This document shows positions 12,505 to 20,914 of a DNA stretch of 64,000 nucleotides, piece after piece (the first letter of the stretch is position 1; every line of letters begins with the position of its first letter). The DNA lies in NCBI RefSeq assembly GCF_900105415.1, contig NZ_FNSM01000001.1, positions 434,001 through 498,000 of the forward strand, read 5' to 3'. This stretch comes from Streptomyces sp. TLI_105. Its GTDB lineage: Bacteria; Actinomycetota; Actinomycetes; Streptomycetales; Streptomycetaceae. Made by a program: the position numbers and the translations under genes. The notes below the pieces were generated by a model. It saw nothing but the letters and a program-made list of their open reading frames with translations. It was not told where the DNA came from and searched no databases.

Positions 12505-12573
12505 ATGAGCCTTCTCGTGACGCGCCGACACGTGGACTACGTGCGCGTCACGACCATGGCGTGTTTCCGCTGA
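12505..12573 (+). CDS. RRHVD-type putative leader peptide upstream of DUF1684 gene
   Basis: A 22-codon ORF that starts MSLLVTRRHVDYVR and ends MACFR then TGA. The TRRHVD core followed by a near-terminal Cys is the signature of the short actinobacterial putative leader peptides found before sulfur-related genes, where a Cys codon is thought to report cysteine supply. It lies 195 bases before the DUF1684 gene on the same strand. This links that gene to sulfur status by inference. The ORF is too short for ordinary gene calling. Confidence 0.75.
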   Translation: MSLLVTRRHVDYVRVTTMACFR

Positions 12574-12767
12574 CACCGAGGCCTCGACCCGGCGTCCGGA
12601 CACCGACGCGCTCGCCCCGACGGCTCCTGGGCGCCTCCTGACGGCCTCGTTCTGCCCCGCGGTCCGTTCCCTCCGCCTTTCCCGCCCCCGCCTTCGGGCT
12701 CGGCGGCCCCCGGCGACGGACACGCGACCGCGCCCACCCCACCGTCCCTCACCGCAGGAGGAGAAGC

Positions 12768-13592
12768 ATGAGCGCCCGTGACACATCCGTATCCGACCCG
12801 GAGGTCTTCGCCAAGGAGTGGGAGGCCTGGCACCGGGACAAGGACGCCCGGCTCGCCTCTGAACACGGCTTCCTCGCGATCACCGGCCTCCACTGGCTCT
12901 CCGACGAGCCCCAGGCGTTCCCCGGCGTGCCCGGGACCTGGTCGACGGGGCCCGAGGGCGTCGTCGTGGAACTCGACGAGGGCACGGAACTCGTCGTCGA
13001 CGGCACGGTGGTGCGGGGCCGGTACCTCTTCGGCGTCATCCCTGAGCGCGGCGGCGTCGACGCCGTCTGGGGCGACACCGTGATCGAGGTCGCCAAGCGC
13101 GGTGGCCACGACGTGGTCCGGCCGCGCCACCCCGGCCACCCGCTGCGGGTCGCCTTCGCCGGCACGCCCGCGTACGAGCCCGATCCGCGCTGGGTGGTCA
13201 CGGGCCGGTACGAGACCTTCGACGAGCCGCGCCCGACCACGGTCGGCGCCTCCGTCGAAGGACTCCGGCACGTGTACGACGCTCCCGGCCGCGTCGTCTT
13301 CCGGCTGGACGGACAGGAGTTGAGCCTGACCGCCTTCAACGGGCACACGCCCGGCAGCCTCACGGTGCTGTTCACCGACGAGACCTCGGGCGTCACCACG
13401 TACGCGGCCAACCGGAACCTCGGGGTGGCGGCCCCGGGGCCCGACGGCACGGTCGTGCTCGACTTCAACCGCGCGACCAATCTGCCCTGCGCCTACACCG
13501 ACTTCGCGACCTGCCCGCTGCCGCCGGCCGAGAACCGGCTGCCCGTCGCGGTCGAGGCGGGGGAGAAGATCCCCCACGAGCGCCTCTCCTAG
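12768..13592 (+). CDS. DUF1684 family protein
   Basis: A 274-residue cytoplasmic protein of the DUF1684 family, with the conserved AITGLHWLSDEP, the mid-protein RYETFDEP and the C-terminal signature LDFNRATNLPCAYTDFATCP followed by PPAENRLPV. The function is not established; the fold has no obvious hydrolase motif by eye. A GGAGGAG Shine-Dalgarno precedes ATG 12768. The upstream leader peptide suggests control by sulfur or cysteine availability. Its stop overlaps tail-to-tail with the stop of the convergent permease gene, sharing bases of a CTAG. Confidence 0.85.
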   Translation: MSARDTSVSDPEVFAKEWEAWHRDKDARLASEHGFLAITGLHWLSDEPQAFPGVPGTWSTGPEGVVVELDEGTELVVDGTVVRGRYLFGVIPERGGVDAVWGDTVIEVAKRGGHDVVRPRHPGHPLRVAFAGTPAYEPDPRWVVTGRYETFDEPRPTTVGASVEGLRHVYDAPGRVVFRLDGQELSLTAFNGHTPGSLTVLFTDETSGVTTYAANRNLGVAAPGPDGTVVLDFNRATNLPCAYTDFATCPLPPAENRLPVAVEAGEKIPHERLS

Positions 13593-14995
13593 GCAACACC
13601 CGGGCGGCGCCCCGTGCGGTCCGGCGCGTCTCGGTCGGCCCGTGCGGGCGGGTCGGCCGACGGGGAGGGGGCGTCGCTCCCCCGGCCGGACCGGCCGAGC
13701 AGCGCGGTGAGGAGGACCGCCGTCAGGGTGCCGGCGACGACGCCGCTGCCGAGGATCGTGCGGGCCCAGCCGGGGAACCCCGCGTACAGGTCGGGGCTGA
13801 GCAGCGGCAGCAGTCCCGCGGTGAGCGCGAGGGCGGCCGTCAGCGAACCCGTCCCCGTCCCGGACAGATCGGCCCGGCGGAGCATCTCGACGCCCATGAC
13901 GGCGATCACGGCGTAGACGACGAGGGCGGAGCCGCCCACGACGGCCTCGGGTATCCCGGCCAGCGCCCGGGAGACGGGCGCGGCCAGGCCGAGGACGACC
14001 AGGAGCGCTCCGGCGCCGGCGGTCACGAAGCGGCTGCGGACCCCGGTGAGCCGGCCGATGCCGATGTTCTCGGCGCTGGTGACCATGAGGGAGGTGCCGA
14101 AGAGCGCGCCGGCCAGGGACACCAGGGCGTCGGCGCGGGCGACGCGGGGAACGTCGCGCTCGGGAGCGGGCTTCCGGCCGACGGTCTCGCTGTTGAGGAC
14201 GGTCTGCCCGGTGATCTCGGCGAGCGTGGTGAGGCTGAAGACGAGCAGCGGAAGCGCGGCGACCAGGTCGAACCTCGGTGTGCCGAAGGGCAGGAACACG
14301 GGCAGCGCGAAGCCGCTTCCGGCCGCGGGGGCGAAGGAGCCGAGGCCCGTCCCCACCCCGAGGGCGGTTCCCGCCGCCATGCCGATGAGGACGGACGTCT
14401 GTCGCCAGACGCCGCGCAGGAACACGTACGCGGTGACGGTCGCCGCCACGGTGAGGGCGGCGAGGAGCACCGCGCGCGGCTCCCCCGTGCCGTCCGGGCC
14501 GGTGACGAGCCGGGCGGCGACCCGGATCATCGCGATGCCGATGAGCAGCACGGTCACGCCCATGACCAGTGGGGGGAAGAGCCGTACGACACGGGCGTAC
14601 AGGGGAAGCACGGCGAGCAGCAGGGCGGCCGCGAGGAGGACGGCGCCGGTGGCGGTGGCCGGCCCGTGTTCCTGGGCGATCTGGAGGAACAGCGCGGTCG
14701 CGGCGCCGCCGGGCAGCATGACGAACGGCAGGCGTCCGCCGATCCGCCAGACGCCGAGCGACTGGAGCAGGGCGCCGACGCCGCACAGCAGCAGGACGGT
14801 GCTGAGCAGCGAGGCCGTCGCACCGGGCGACATCTTCAGGGTGCCGGCGACGAGGAAGACGGTGGAGACCGGGGCGGCGATCATCGCCAGGACGTGCTGG
14901 GCCGCCAGCGGTGCGAGGCGCCGCCAGGGGACCCGCGCGTCGACGGCCTCGACCGGACGGACGGCGGCGGGGGCCGGGCGGGGTGTGGTCGTCAT
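13589..14995 (-). CDS. NCS2 family nucleobase permease (uracil/xanthine-type)
   Basis: A 468-residue polytopic membrane protein with about 12-14 hydrophobic segments, starting with PLAAQHVLAMIAAPV as in NCS2 carriers. The QH pair and the later SLTTLAEITGQTVLNSE stretch, containing the conserved acidic residue of the substrate site, support proton-coupled nucleobase uptake. The C-terminal 40 residues are a polar cytoplasmic tail. ATG 14995 overlaps the stop of the arylsulfotransferase gene (ATGA). The permease is the second gene of that operon, under the divergent XRE-cupin regulator. The actual ligand is not determined. Confidence 0.85.
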   Translation of the reverse strand: MTTTPRPAPAAVRPVEAVDARVPWRRLAPLAAQHVLAMIAAPVSTVFLVAGTLKMSPGATASLLSTVLLLCGVGALLQSLGVWRIGGRLPFVMLPGGAATALFLQIAQEHGPATATGAVLLAAALLLAVLPLYARVVRLFPPLVMGVTVLLIGIAMIRVAARLVTGPDGTGEPRAVLLAALTVAATVTAYVFLRGVWRQTSVLIGMAAGTALGVGTGLGSFAPAAGSGFALPVFLPFGTPRFDLVAALPLLVFSLTTLAEITGQTVLNSETVGRKPAPERDVPRVARADALVSLAGALFGTSLMVTSAENIGIGRLTGVRSRFVTAGAGALLVVLGLAAPVSRALAGIPEAVVGGSALVVYAVIAVMGVEMLRRADLSGTGTGSLTAALALTAGLLPLLSPDLYAGFPGWARTILGSGVVAGTLTAVLLTALLGRSGRGSDAPSPSADPPARADRDAPDRTGRRPGVA

Positions 14996-16116
14996 GCCGT
15001 CGCCTCCAGCCACGGGATCTCGGCCGGGGCGTAGCGGTAGGCGCGGAAGACGGCGTTCGGCTGCGACGGGAAGAGGTCGCGGACGTCGCTCTCCTCGTAG
15101 CCGGCGAAGTACGGGACGACGTACTCCCAGCACAGGTAGCCGTCCTTCGTCACCTCGAACAGGCGGCCCGACGGGGAGTCGGTGACGAGCGTGTTGCCGT
15201 TCGGCAGGCGCTGCGCGGAGCCCATGAAGGGCGCGAAGAAGAACTCGCGGGCGGGGTCGTGGTACTCCCACGCGATGTCGCCGGACGCCCGGTCGATCTC
15301 GATGACGCGGGAGTGGGGGACGTCGTGGCCGGGCCGGAAGACTCCGTTGTCGAAGACGAGGAACCGGCCGTCGTCGAGTTCGGTGGGGTCGTGCTGCTGG
15401 CTGACGGTGCCGGGGCGGCTCCGCCAGAGGATCTCGCCGGTGTCGCGACTGATGACGACGACGGCCGAGACGCTGCGCAGGCTGGCCAGGATGTTGCCGT
15501 CCCGCAGGGGCGTGACGCTGTTGATCAGCGGCCAGTGCTCACGGGCGTAGGCCTCGTGCAGCGGGTAGGAGTCGCGGTCGAGGTGGTCGGCGGCGCGCCA
15601 GGACCACAGGAGTTCGCCGTCCGGGCCGACCTCCTTGATGGTGTCGGCCCAGACCACGCCGCCCGTGGCTTCGGAGCCGGGCACTCCGCCCCGTACCGCC
15701 GCGGCGTCGGCCCCGGCGAGGGGTTCGAGGGCGGTGTAGAGGATGCGGCCGTCGTCGAGGTGGTGGGCGTCGTGGTGCTGGAGGGGGTCGCGGTGCTCCC
15801 GCAGCACGGTCCCGTCGGGCGCCGCGTGGAGCATGACGCCGCCCCGGTACTTGTGCCACATCGGGAAGAGGGCCCGCTCTCCCGGGAGTACGCCGTTGTA
15901 GGCGAGGGTTCCGTCGGCGAGGAGTCGGGCGTGGCGGCCGGGGCGGTAGGGGAGGTCCCAGCGGTGGACGCTGCGGCCCTGGAGGTCGATGAGGTACACC
16001 TCCCCGGTGCCGGTGAGCGGCGCGTAGAGGGTGTAGCCCTCGGACGCGGCCGTCTCGTCGAGGGCGATGAGGCCGGTGGGACGTCGGCGGCGTGAGTTCT
16101 GGTCGATCGTGGGCAC
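14992..16116 (-). CDS. Arylsulfotransferase (ASST) family protein
   Basis: A 374-residue beta-propeller-like protein of the arylsulfotransferase family, with repeated WEY/WSW blades: RSVHRWDLPYRPGRHARLL, LQHHDAHHLDDGRILYT, SVSQQHDPTELDDGRFLV-like repeats and a C-terminal GNTLVTDSPSGRLFEV. His-rich segments (QHHDAHH, QQHD) could be catalytic or metal sites. No signal peptide is visible, unlike the periplasmic ASST of enterobacteria, so it probably acts in the cytoplasm and may not be a sulfotransferase. The start is GTG 16116 after a GAGGAGC ribosome site. It is coupled to the permease. Confidence 0.75.
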   Translation of the reverse strand: MPTIDQNSRRRRPTGLIALDETAASEGYTLYAPLTGTGEVYLIDLQGRSVHRWDLPYRPGRHARLLADGTLAYNGVLPGERALFPMWHKYRGGVMLHAAPDGTVLREHRDPLQHHDAHHLDDGRILYTALEPLAGADAAAVRGGVPGSEATGGVVWADTIKEVGPDGELLWSWRAADHLDRDSYPLHEAYAREHWPLINSVTPLRDGNILASLRSVSAVVVISRDTGEILWRSRPGTVSQQHDPTELDDGRFLVFDNGVFRPGHDVPHSRVIEIDRASGDIAWEYHDPAREFFFAPFMGSAQRLPNGNTLVTDSPSGRLFEVTKDGYLCWEYVVPYFAGYEESDVRDLFPSQPNAVFRAYRYAPAEIPWLEATA

Positions 16117-16132
16117 GTCGGAGCTCCTCGCT

Positions 16133-16147
16133 TCAAACTTTCTTTGA
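16133..16147. promoter_or_regulatory. Candidate operator TCAAA-CTTTC-TTTGA
   Basis: A 15-bp dyad, unusually AT-rich for this genome, lies between the ASST gene (start 16116) and the XRE-cupin gene (start 16307). It is a reasonable binding site for the XRE-cupin protein, which would then repress the permease operon. This rests on sequence symmetry and position only. Confidence 0.4.
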
Positions 16148-16306
16148 TGAGAACAACCGACTTTGACGGTAGGCGCGTTGTGTGACGGGCGTGTGTCGGG
16201 AGTACGAAACCGTCTCCGGGCTTCGGCCGAGCGGCGCGTAAGGTGCGGTCATGCGCCGTGGAACAGGGCGGACGGCGGCGCGGGGCGGGAAGGGACGGGA
16301 CCATCG

Positions 16307-16861
16307 ATGGAGACCGCGAACACACCACGGGTGGGCGCCGCCGTGCGCCGCCGGAGACGGGCGCTCGACCTGACGCTCGCCGAGGTGGCACGGAGCAGCG
16401 GGCTCTCCTCGCCGTTCCTCAGCCAGATCGAGAACGACCGGGCGCGCCCCAGCATGCGGTCGCTGCAGCGGATCGCCGACGCCCTCGGGACCACGGCGGT
16501 GCAACTGCTCGCGGCCTCCGACGAGACCCGTACGGTCGACGTGGTGCGGGCGGACGACGACAGCGGCCTCGACCGGGAGGCGCGCGTCCGGCCGGTGGTG
16601 CGCGGCCGTCATCAGCTGCACGCGCTGGAGTTCGTCGGTGCGCACGAGGCGGACCGCGAGTTCCGGCACCGGAACGACGAGCTGCTGTACGTGGCGGACG
16701 GCTCGGTGGAGGTGGAGGCCGACGGCCGCGTCCACCGGCTGGGCCGCGGGGACACGCTGCTCCTGTCCGGCGGCGTCCGGCACCGCTGGCGCACCACCGA
16801 ACCGGGCTCGCGGGTCCTGGCCGTCGCGGTCGGCGACCACGTGGAGGTGTTGGAGACCTGA
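16307..16861 (+). CDS. XRE-family regulator with C-terminal cupin sensor domain
   Basis: A 184-residue regulator. Residues 8-65 form an XRE helix-turn-helix (LTLAEVARSSGLSSPFLSQ, then SMRSLQRIADALGTT). Residues 110-180 form a cupin beta-barrel with HRNDELLYVADGSVEVEADG and GDTLLLSGGVRHRW, which would bind the effector. Such proteins commonly sense small catabolites and repress adjacent transport or catabolic genes. It is transcribed away from the ASST/NCS2 operon, across the candidate dyad at 16133-16147. Its TGA overlaps the ATG of the DinB gene by one base. Confidence 0.88.
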   Translation: METANTPRVGAAVRRRRRALDLTLAEVARSSGLSSPFLSQIENDRARPSMRSLQRIADALGTTAVQLLAASDETRTVDVVRADDDSGLDREARVRPVVRGRHQLHALEFVGAHEADREFRHRNDELLYVADGSVEVEADGRVHRLGRGDTLLLSGGVRHRWRTTEPGSRVLAVAVGDHVEVLET

Positions 16862-17391
16862 TGACATGGACGGCACCGCCGGTGAAACGCTCCCGACACC
16901 TGGCCGGACTCGGCACGGTGACCGAACGGCAGATGCTGGAGGGGTGGCTGACCTGGCACCGGGAGACGCTGCTGGCCAAGTGCGCCGGGCTCGACCCGGC
17001 CCGGTTGGCGCGCGCGACGGTGGAGCCGTCGAACCTCACCCTCCTCGGCCTGGTCCGGCACATGGCGGAGGTGGAGCGGTCGTGGTTCCGGCGCGGGTTC
17101 GCGGGTGAGACCGTCGGCGAGGTCTTCACCGGGCCGTCGGACGGCGACGAGGGGCTCGACGGGGTGGACGCCGCCGAGGCGGAGAGGGACTTCGGACTGT
17201 TCCGGGCGGAGGTCGAGGCCTGCGACGCGGCGGTGGCCGGGCGCGACCTCGACGAGACCTTCCTGTCCTCACGCGGGGTCGCCCTCAGCCTGCGCTGGGT
17301 CTACATGGTGATGATCCAGGAGTACGCCCGCCACAACGGCCACGCCGACTTCCTGCGGGAGCGTACGGACGGGGTGACGGGGGACGGCTGA
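16861..17391 (+). CDS. DinB family (DUF664-type) protein
   Basis: A 176-residue four-helix-bundle protein of the DinB superfamily. A conserved helix TERQMLEGWLTWHRETLLAK opens the fold, with the LLGLVRHMAEVERSWF motif (metal-type His) and the terminal YARHNGHADFLRE motif carrying a His triad residue. Actinobacterial members include mycothiol-dependent transferases, and others have unknown roles. The ATG at 16861 overlaps the stop of the XRE-cupin gene (TGATG), so the two are co-translated, suggesting a shared function in the same response. Confidence 0.84.
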   Translation: MTWTAPPVKRSRHLAGLGTVTERQMLEGWLTWHRETLLAKCAGLDPARLARATVEPSNLTLLGLVRHMAEVERSWFRRGFAGETVGEVFTGPSDGDEGLDGVDAAEAERDFGLFRAEVEACDAAVAGRDLDETFLSSRGVALSLRWVYMVMIQEYARHNGHADFLRERTDGVTGDG

Positions 17392-17442
17392 CGTCCGGTA
17401 CGGCCGTGGGGTCGCCGTACCGGACGGGCGGGCAGCCGGGTC

Positions 17443-19329
17443 TCAGGCTTCGCGGGCGCCCTCGTACATCGCCTCGACGAGCTCGGCGTACTCACGCTCC
17501 ACGACGGGCCGCTTCACCTTGAGGCTCGGGGTGAGTTCGCCGTGCTCGACGTCGAGGTCGCGCGGCAGGACCGAGAACTTCTTGAGCGTCTGCCATCGTT
17601 GGAGGCCGCCGTTGACGCGCTGGACGAAGCCGTCGATCAGCGCGTGCGCCTCCGGCGAGGAGACGACCTCGGCGTAGGAACGGCCGCCGAGGCCGTTCGA
17701 CGCCGCCCAGGGCATGATCGCGCTCTCGTCGAGCGCGATCAGGGCGGTGCAGTAGTTGCGGCCGTTGCCGATGACCAGGACGTTGCTGACGAACGGGCAG
17801 GCGGCCTTGAAGCGGCCCTCGATCTCCGTGGGCGCCACGTACTTGCCGCCCGACGTCTTGAACAGGTCCTTCTTGCGGTCGGTGATCCGGACGAAGCCCT
17901 CCTTGTCGATCTCGCCGATGTCACCGGTGCGGAACCAGCCGTCGCTCTCCAGGACTTCGGCGGTCTTCTCCGGAAGGTTGTGGTAGCCGCGCATGATGCC
18001 GGGCCCCCTCAGGAGGATCTCCCCGTCCTCGGCGATGCGGACCTCGGTGCCGGGCAGGGGCCGGCCGACCGTGCCCACCCGGTAGTCGTCGACCGGGTTG
18101 ACGGTGCAGGCCGCGCTGGTCTCCGTCAGGCCGTAGCCCTCCAGGACGGGCACGCCCGCGCCGGCGAAGAAGTAGCCGATGTCGGGGGCGAGCGCGGCGC
18201 TGCCCGAGGCGCTGCCGCGGAGCTCTCCCCCGAACGCCGCCCGGATCTTGCCGTAGACCAGCTTGTCGGCGAGGGCGTGCTGGGCGCCGAGCCACAGGGG
18301 CACCTTGCGGCTTCCCGTCGCCACCAGGCTCTCCTGACCGGTCCTGGCGTGGTCGCGGGCGACCTTCGCCGCCCACCGGAAGATCTTGTACTTGGCTCCG
18401 CCCTCGGCCCGCGCCTTCGCGGCGATGCCGTTGTAGACCTTCTCGAAGACCCTCGGCGCGGAGGCCATGACGGTGGGACGGACGACGGGCAGGTTGGTGA
18501 CGATGCGGTCGACGCGCCCGTCGATCGCCATCACGTGTCCGGTCTGCACCTGGCCGGAGATCAGGGCCTTGCCGAAGACGTGGGACAGCGGCAGCCAGAG
18601 GAACTGCACGTCGTCGGGGTGCAGCAGTCCGCTCGCCTCCTGCGCGACGCCCTGGTAGGACCAGCAGTCGTGCACCAGGCGCACGCCCTTCGGGCGGCCG
18701 GTCGTCCCGGAGGTGTAGATCAGGGTGGCGAGCTGGTCGCGCCCGATGGCCCCCACCGTCGTGTCGATCGCGTCCGGATGGTCCTGGAGGTACGCCCTGC
18801 CGCGCTCCTCCAGCTCGGCGAGGCTCAGTACGTCCAGTCCCTCGACGCGGGGGAGGTCCGCCTCCGGGTCGAAGAGGATCGCGTGGCCGAGGCCGGGCAG
18901 GCGGTCCGCGTGCGCGACGACCTTGGCCAGTTGGGCGGCGTTCTCGACGAAGACGGCCCGGCTGTCGGAGTCGGCGAGGATGTACGCCGTCTCGTCGGCG
19001 TCGGTGCTCGGGTAGACGGCGGTCGCGGCGGCGCCCGCGCACATCACGCCCAGATCGGCGAAGATCCACTCCACCCGGGTCGAGGAGGAGATGGCCACGC
19101 GCTCCTCGGTCCGCAGCCCGAGGGCGAGCAGACCGGCGGCGATCGCCGTCACGCGCTCGGCGGCCTGGGCCCAGGTCAGCGAGCGCCACTCCTCGGCGCC
19201 GGGGGCGCCCTGACCGGCCGGCACGGGGTAGCGGTAGGCCTCCCGGTCGGGTGTGGCCTCGACCCGTGAGAGGAAGAGGTGCGCCACCGAGTGCGGCCGG
19301 TTTTCGAGCAGGTACTGCGCGGAACTCAT
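17443..19329 (-). CDS. Long-chain fatty acid-CoA ligase / AMP-dependent synthetase
   Basis: A 628-residue adenylating enzyme that would activate a fatty acid with ATP and CoA. The P-loop-like LIYTSGTTGRPKG sits near residue 205, the A5-type motif VLEGYGLTETSAACT in the middle, then GWFRTGDIGEIDKEGFVRI and the hinge RKKDLFKTSGGKYVAP. The C-terminal Lys of the SLKVKRP segment fits the catalytic lysine. The length and insertions resemble FadD15-type long-chain ligases. It has no adjacent beta-oxidation gene and is probably monocistronic. ATG 19329 was chosen over upstream frames that lack family similarity. Confidence 0.9.
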   Translation of the reverse strand: MSSAQYLLENRPHSVAHLFLSRVEATPDREAYRYPVPAGQGAPGAEEWRSLTWAQAAERVTAIAAGLLALGLRTEERVAISSSTRVEWIFADLGVMCAGAAATAVYPSTDADETAYILADSDSRAVFVENAAQLAKVVAHADRLPGLGHAILFDPEADLPRVEGLDVLSLAELEERGRAYLQDHPDAIDTTVGAIGRDQLATLIYTSGTTGRPKGVRLVHDCWSYQGVAQEASGLLHPDDVQFLWLPLSHVFGKALISGQVQTGHVMAIDGRVDRIVTNLPVVRPTVMASAPRVFEKVYNGIAAKARAEGGAKYKIFRWAAKVARDHARTGQESLVATGSRKVPLWLGAQHALADKLVYGKIRAAFGGELRGSASGSAALAPDIGYFFAGAGVPVLEGYGLTETSAACTVNPVDDYRVGTVGRPLPGTEVRIAEDGEILLRGPGIMRGYHNLPEKTAEVLESDGWFRTGDIGEIDKEGFVRITDRKKDLFKTSGGKYVAPTEIEGRFKAACPFVSNVLVIGNGRNYCTALIALDESAIMPWAASNGLGGRSYAEVVSSPEAHALIDGFVQRVNGGLQRWQTLKKFSVLPRDLDVEHGELTPSLKVKRPVVEREYAELVEAMYEGAREA

Positions 19330-19390
19330 GGCGTCCTCCGAGCCCAGTGCGCCGTCAACGTTGTTGACCGGCAGGTAACTTGCGCGCAGA

Positions 19391-19417
19391 GGCGAGGCTA
19401 AGGGGAAACCCCTCGCC
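19391..19417 (-). terminator. Possible terminator after the HxlR gene
   Basis: GGCGAGG (19391-19397) pairs with CCTCGCC (19411-19417), and an alternative inner stem AGGGG-AAA-CCCCT (19401-19413) overlaps it. It lies just downstream of the HxlR stop and upstream of the ligase start. The strength is uncertain. Confidence 0.4.
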
Positions 19418-19427
19418 GTGTAAGGGG

Positions 19428-19952
19428 TCAGCCCTGACCCGTCTCGTCCGTCTTCCCCCGTGCCGCGATCAGCGGGCCCAGGAGGCGCGTACCAGGGCCC
19501 ACCCGGCCGCCGGGGCCGGGCAGTTGGGTGGTGTCGGCCACCCCGAGCGGCTCCCGGCAGGCCCCGCAGGCCACGACCGGGGTGGTGACGTGCCCGCAGG
19601 CGTCGTGCCGGATCCGGGTGGGCGGACCCGCGGTCCCGGCGTACCACTTGTCCCCCCACGCCATCAGCGCCAGCAGGACGGGGTAGAGCTCCCGGCCCTT
19701 CTCCGTGGGCACGTACTCCTCGCGCGGCGGACTGTCCTGGTACCGCTCGCGCGTCAGCACGCCCTCCTCGACGAGCCGCGCGAGGCGTGCGGCGAGGACC
19801 TTGCGGGAGAGGCCGAGATCCTCCGCCAGCTCGTCGAAGCGGCGGATGCCGACGAGGACGTCACGCATGATCAGGGCCGTCCAGGCGTCGCCGAACAGAT
19901 CGGTCGCGCGGGCGATCGAGCACGCGACGTCGGAGAGGGGGGTGCGGGTCAC
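19428..19952 (-). CDS. HxlR-family winged-helix transcriptional regulator
   Basis: A 174-residue regulator with a MarR-like wHTH of the HxlR type: CSIARATDLFGDAWTALI with the N-terminal Cys11, then RRFDELAEDLGLSRKVLAARL and LTRERYQDSPPREEYVPT for the wing. A C-terminal CGHVTTPVVACGACREP tail contains three cysteines in zinc-finger-like spacing, common in this branch. HxlR proteins often sense electrophiles through cysteine. The start is GTG 19952. It is divergent from the methyltransferase gene, with symmetric sites between them, so autoregulation and control of that gene are likely. Confidence 0.88.
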   Translation of the reverse strand: MTRTPLSDVACSIARATDLFGDAWTALIMRDVLVGIRRFDELAEDLGLSRKVLAARLARLVEEGVLTRERYQDSPPREEYVPTEKGRELYPVLLALMAWGDKWYAGTAGPPTRIRHDACGHVTTPVVACGACREPLGVADTTQLPGPGGRVGPGTRLLGPLIAARGKTDETGQG

Positions 19953-19974
19953 GCCCTCATGCTATCCGTGTCGG

Positions 19975-20019
19975 GTTCCCTCAGGGAACTGTAGGCTGCT
20001 AGGTTTACTCGGGGAACCT
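19975..20019. promoter_or_regulatory. Candidate HxlR operator pair
   Basis: A dyad GTTCCC-TCA-GGGAAC (19975-19989) and a second element AGGTT-N9-AACCT (20001-20019) lie between the divergent HxlR and methyltransferase genes. Both contain GTT/AAC half-sites. They are the obvious candidates for binding by the adjacent regulator. Confidence 0.5.
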
Positions 20020-20042
20020 GACCCGATCGTCGAGGAGCCGCC

Positions 20043-20810
20043 ATGCCCGTCGCCCCGCACATCGCACTCGACTCGGCCGGGCCCGCGGCCGTCGACGGCC
20101 GTCACATCCGGGCCCTCACCTTCCAGTCCGTACGCCTCGACTACCTGCGGCGCGTGCTCTCGGAGCTGAGCCTCCCGGCGGACGGCGGCCGGGCCCTCGT
20201 CGTCGGCAGCGGGCGCGGCCTACTGGCCCGCGGCCTCGCGCGGCTCGGCTTCGAGGTCGTCGCCGCCGATCCCTCCCCCGCCGCGACGGCCCTCGCCGTG
20301 GCGGCGGACGACGGCGCCGGCGTCACCTACCTGACCTCTCCCGCGGAGGAACTCGACCTGCCGAGCCGCTCGTTCGACCTCGTGTACTGCGCCGACACTC
20401 TGGAGATCACCGAACGGCCGGACGCGGTCCTCGCGCAGGCCGCGCGCGTCCTGCGCCGCGACGGGGCCTTCGTGTACGACACGGTGAACCGCACCCCCGT
20501 GTCCCGCCTCATCTACCTCGGGGCCTTCCAGGCGTTCCCCGGCACCCGCATCATGCCCCGCGGCCGCTACGCCGCACACCGGCTGCGCCGACCGGCAGAG
20601 CTCGCCGAGGCCCTCGACCGGGCGGGGCTGTCCGCGCGGGACGTGTCGTCGTTCAAGCCGCGTGACGTACGGAGTCTGGTGCGGGCGACGCACGGGCGCA
20701 GGCGCGGCACACTGACCGACGAGCAGCTGCCGGCCCTGGTCGACATGGTGCTCCAGCCGGACGGCAGCCCGGTGGTGACGTACCTGGGGTACGCGGTCCA
20801 CCGGGCCTGA
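20043..20810 (+). CDS. Class I SAM-dependent methyltransferase (UbiG/COQ3-like)
   Basis: A 255-residue methyltransferase. The SAM-binding motif I is ALVVGSGRGLLARGLARLG near residue 48, with acidic VVAADPSPAA at motif II and FDLVYCADTLEITERPDAV at the motif IV/post region. The closing DTVNRTPVSRLIYLGAFQ and PRGRYAAHRLRRPAEL stretches resemble UbiG-like O-methyltransferases. No ubiquinone pathway is expected here, so the substrate is unknown. An AGGAG-like site precedes ATG 20043. It is divergent from, and probably controlled by, the HxlR regulator. Confidence 0.85.
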   Translation: MPVAPHIALDSAGPAAVDGRHIRALTFQSVRLDYLRRVLSELSLPADGGRALVVGSGRGLLARGLARLGFEVVAADPSPAATALAVAADDGAGVTYLTSPAEELDLPSRSFDLVYCADTLEITERPDAVLAQAARVLRRDGAFVYDTVNRTPVSRLIYLGAFQAFPGTRIMPRGRYAAHRLRRPAELAEALDRAGLSARDVSSFKPRDVRSLVRATHGRRRGTLTDEQLPALVDMVLQPDGSPVVTYLGYAVHRA

Positions 20811-20816
20811 GCGGCT

Positions 20817-20893
20817 TTCCCGCACACCCGCCCGCGCGCAGCCGGGGCCGGGCCGCCTCTTCCCGCACACCCGCCCGCGCGCAGCCGGGGCCG
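20817..20893 (+). repeat. Two-copy 34-bp direct repeat
   Basis: A 34-bp unit beginning TTCCCGCACACCCGCC occurs at 20817-20850 and again at 20860-20893, a 43-bp period, with a degenerate third start at about 20902. It fills the space between the convergent methyltransferase and serine hydrolase genes. It looks like a local tandem duplication and no function is visible. Confidence 0.75.
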
Positions 20894-20914
20894 AGCCACC
20901 CCTTCCCGCCCCCT

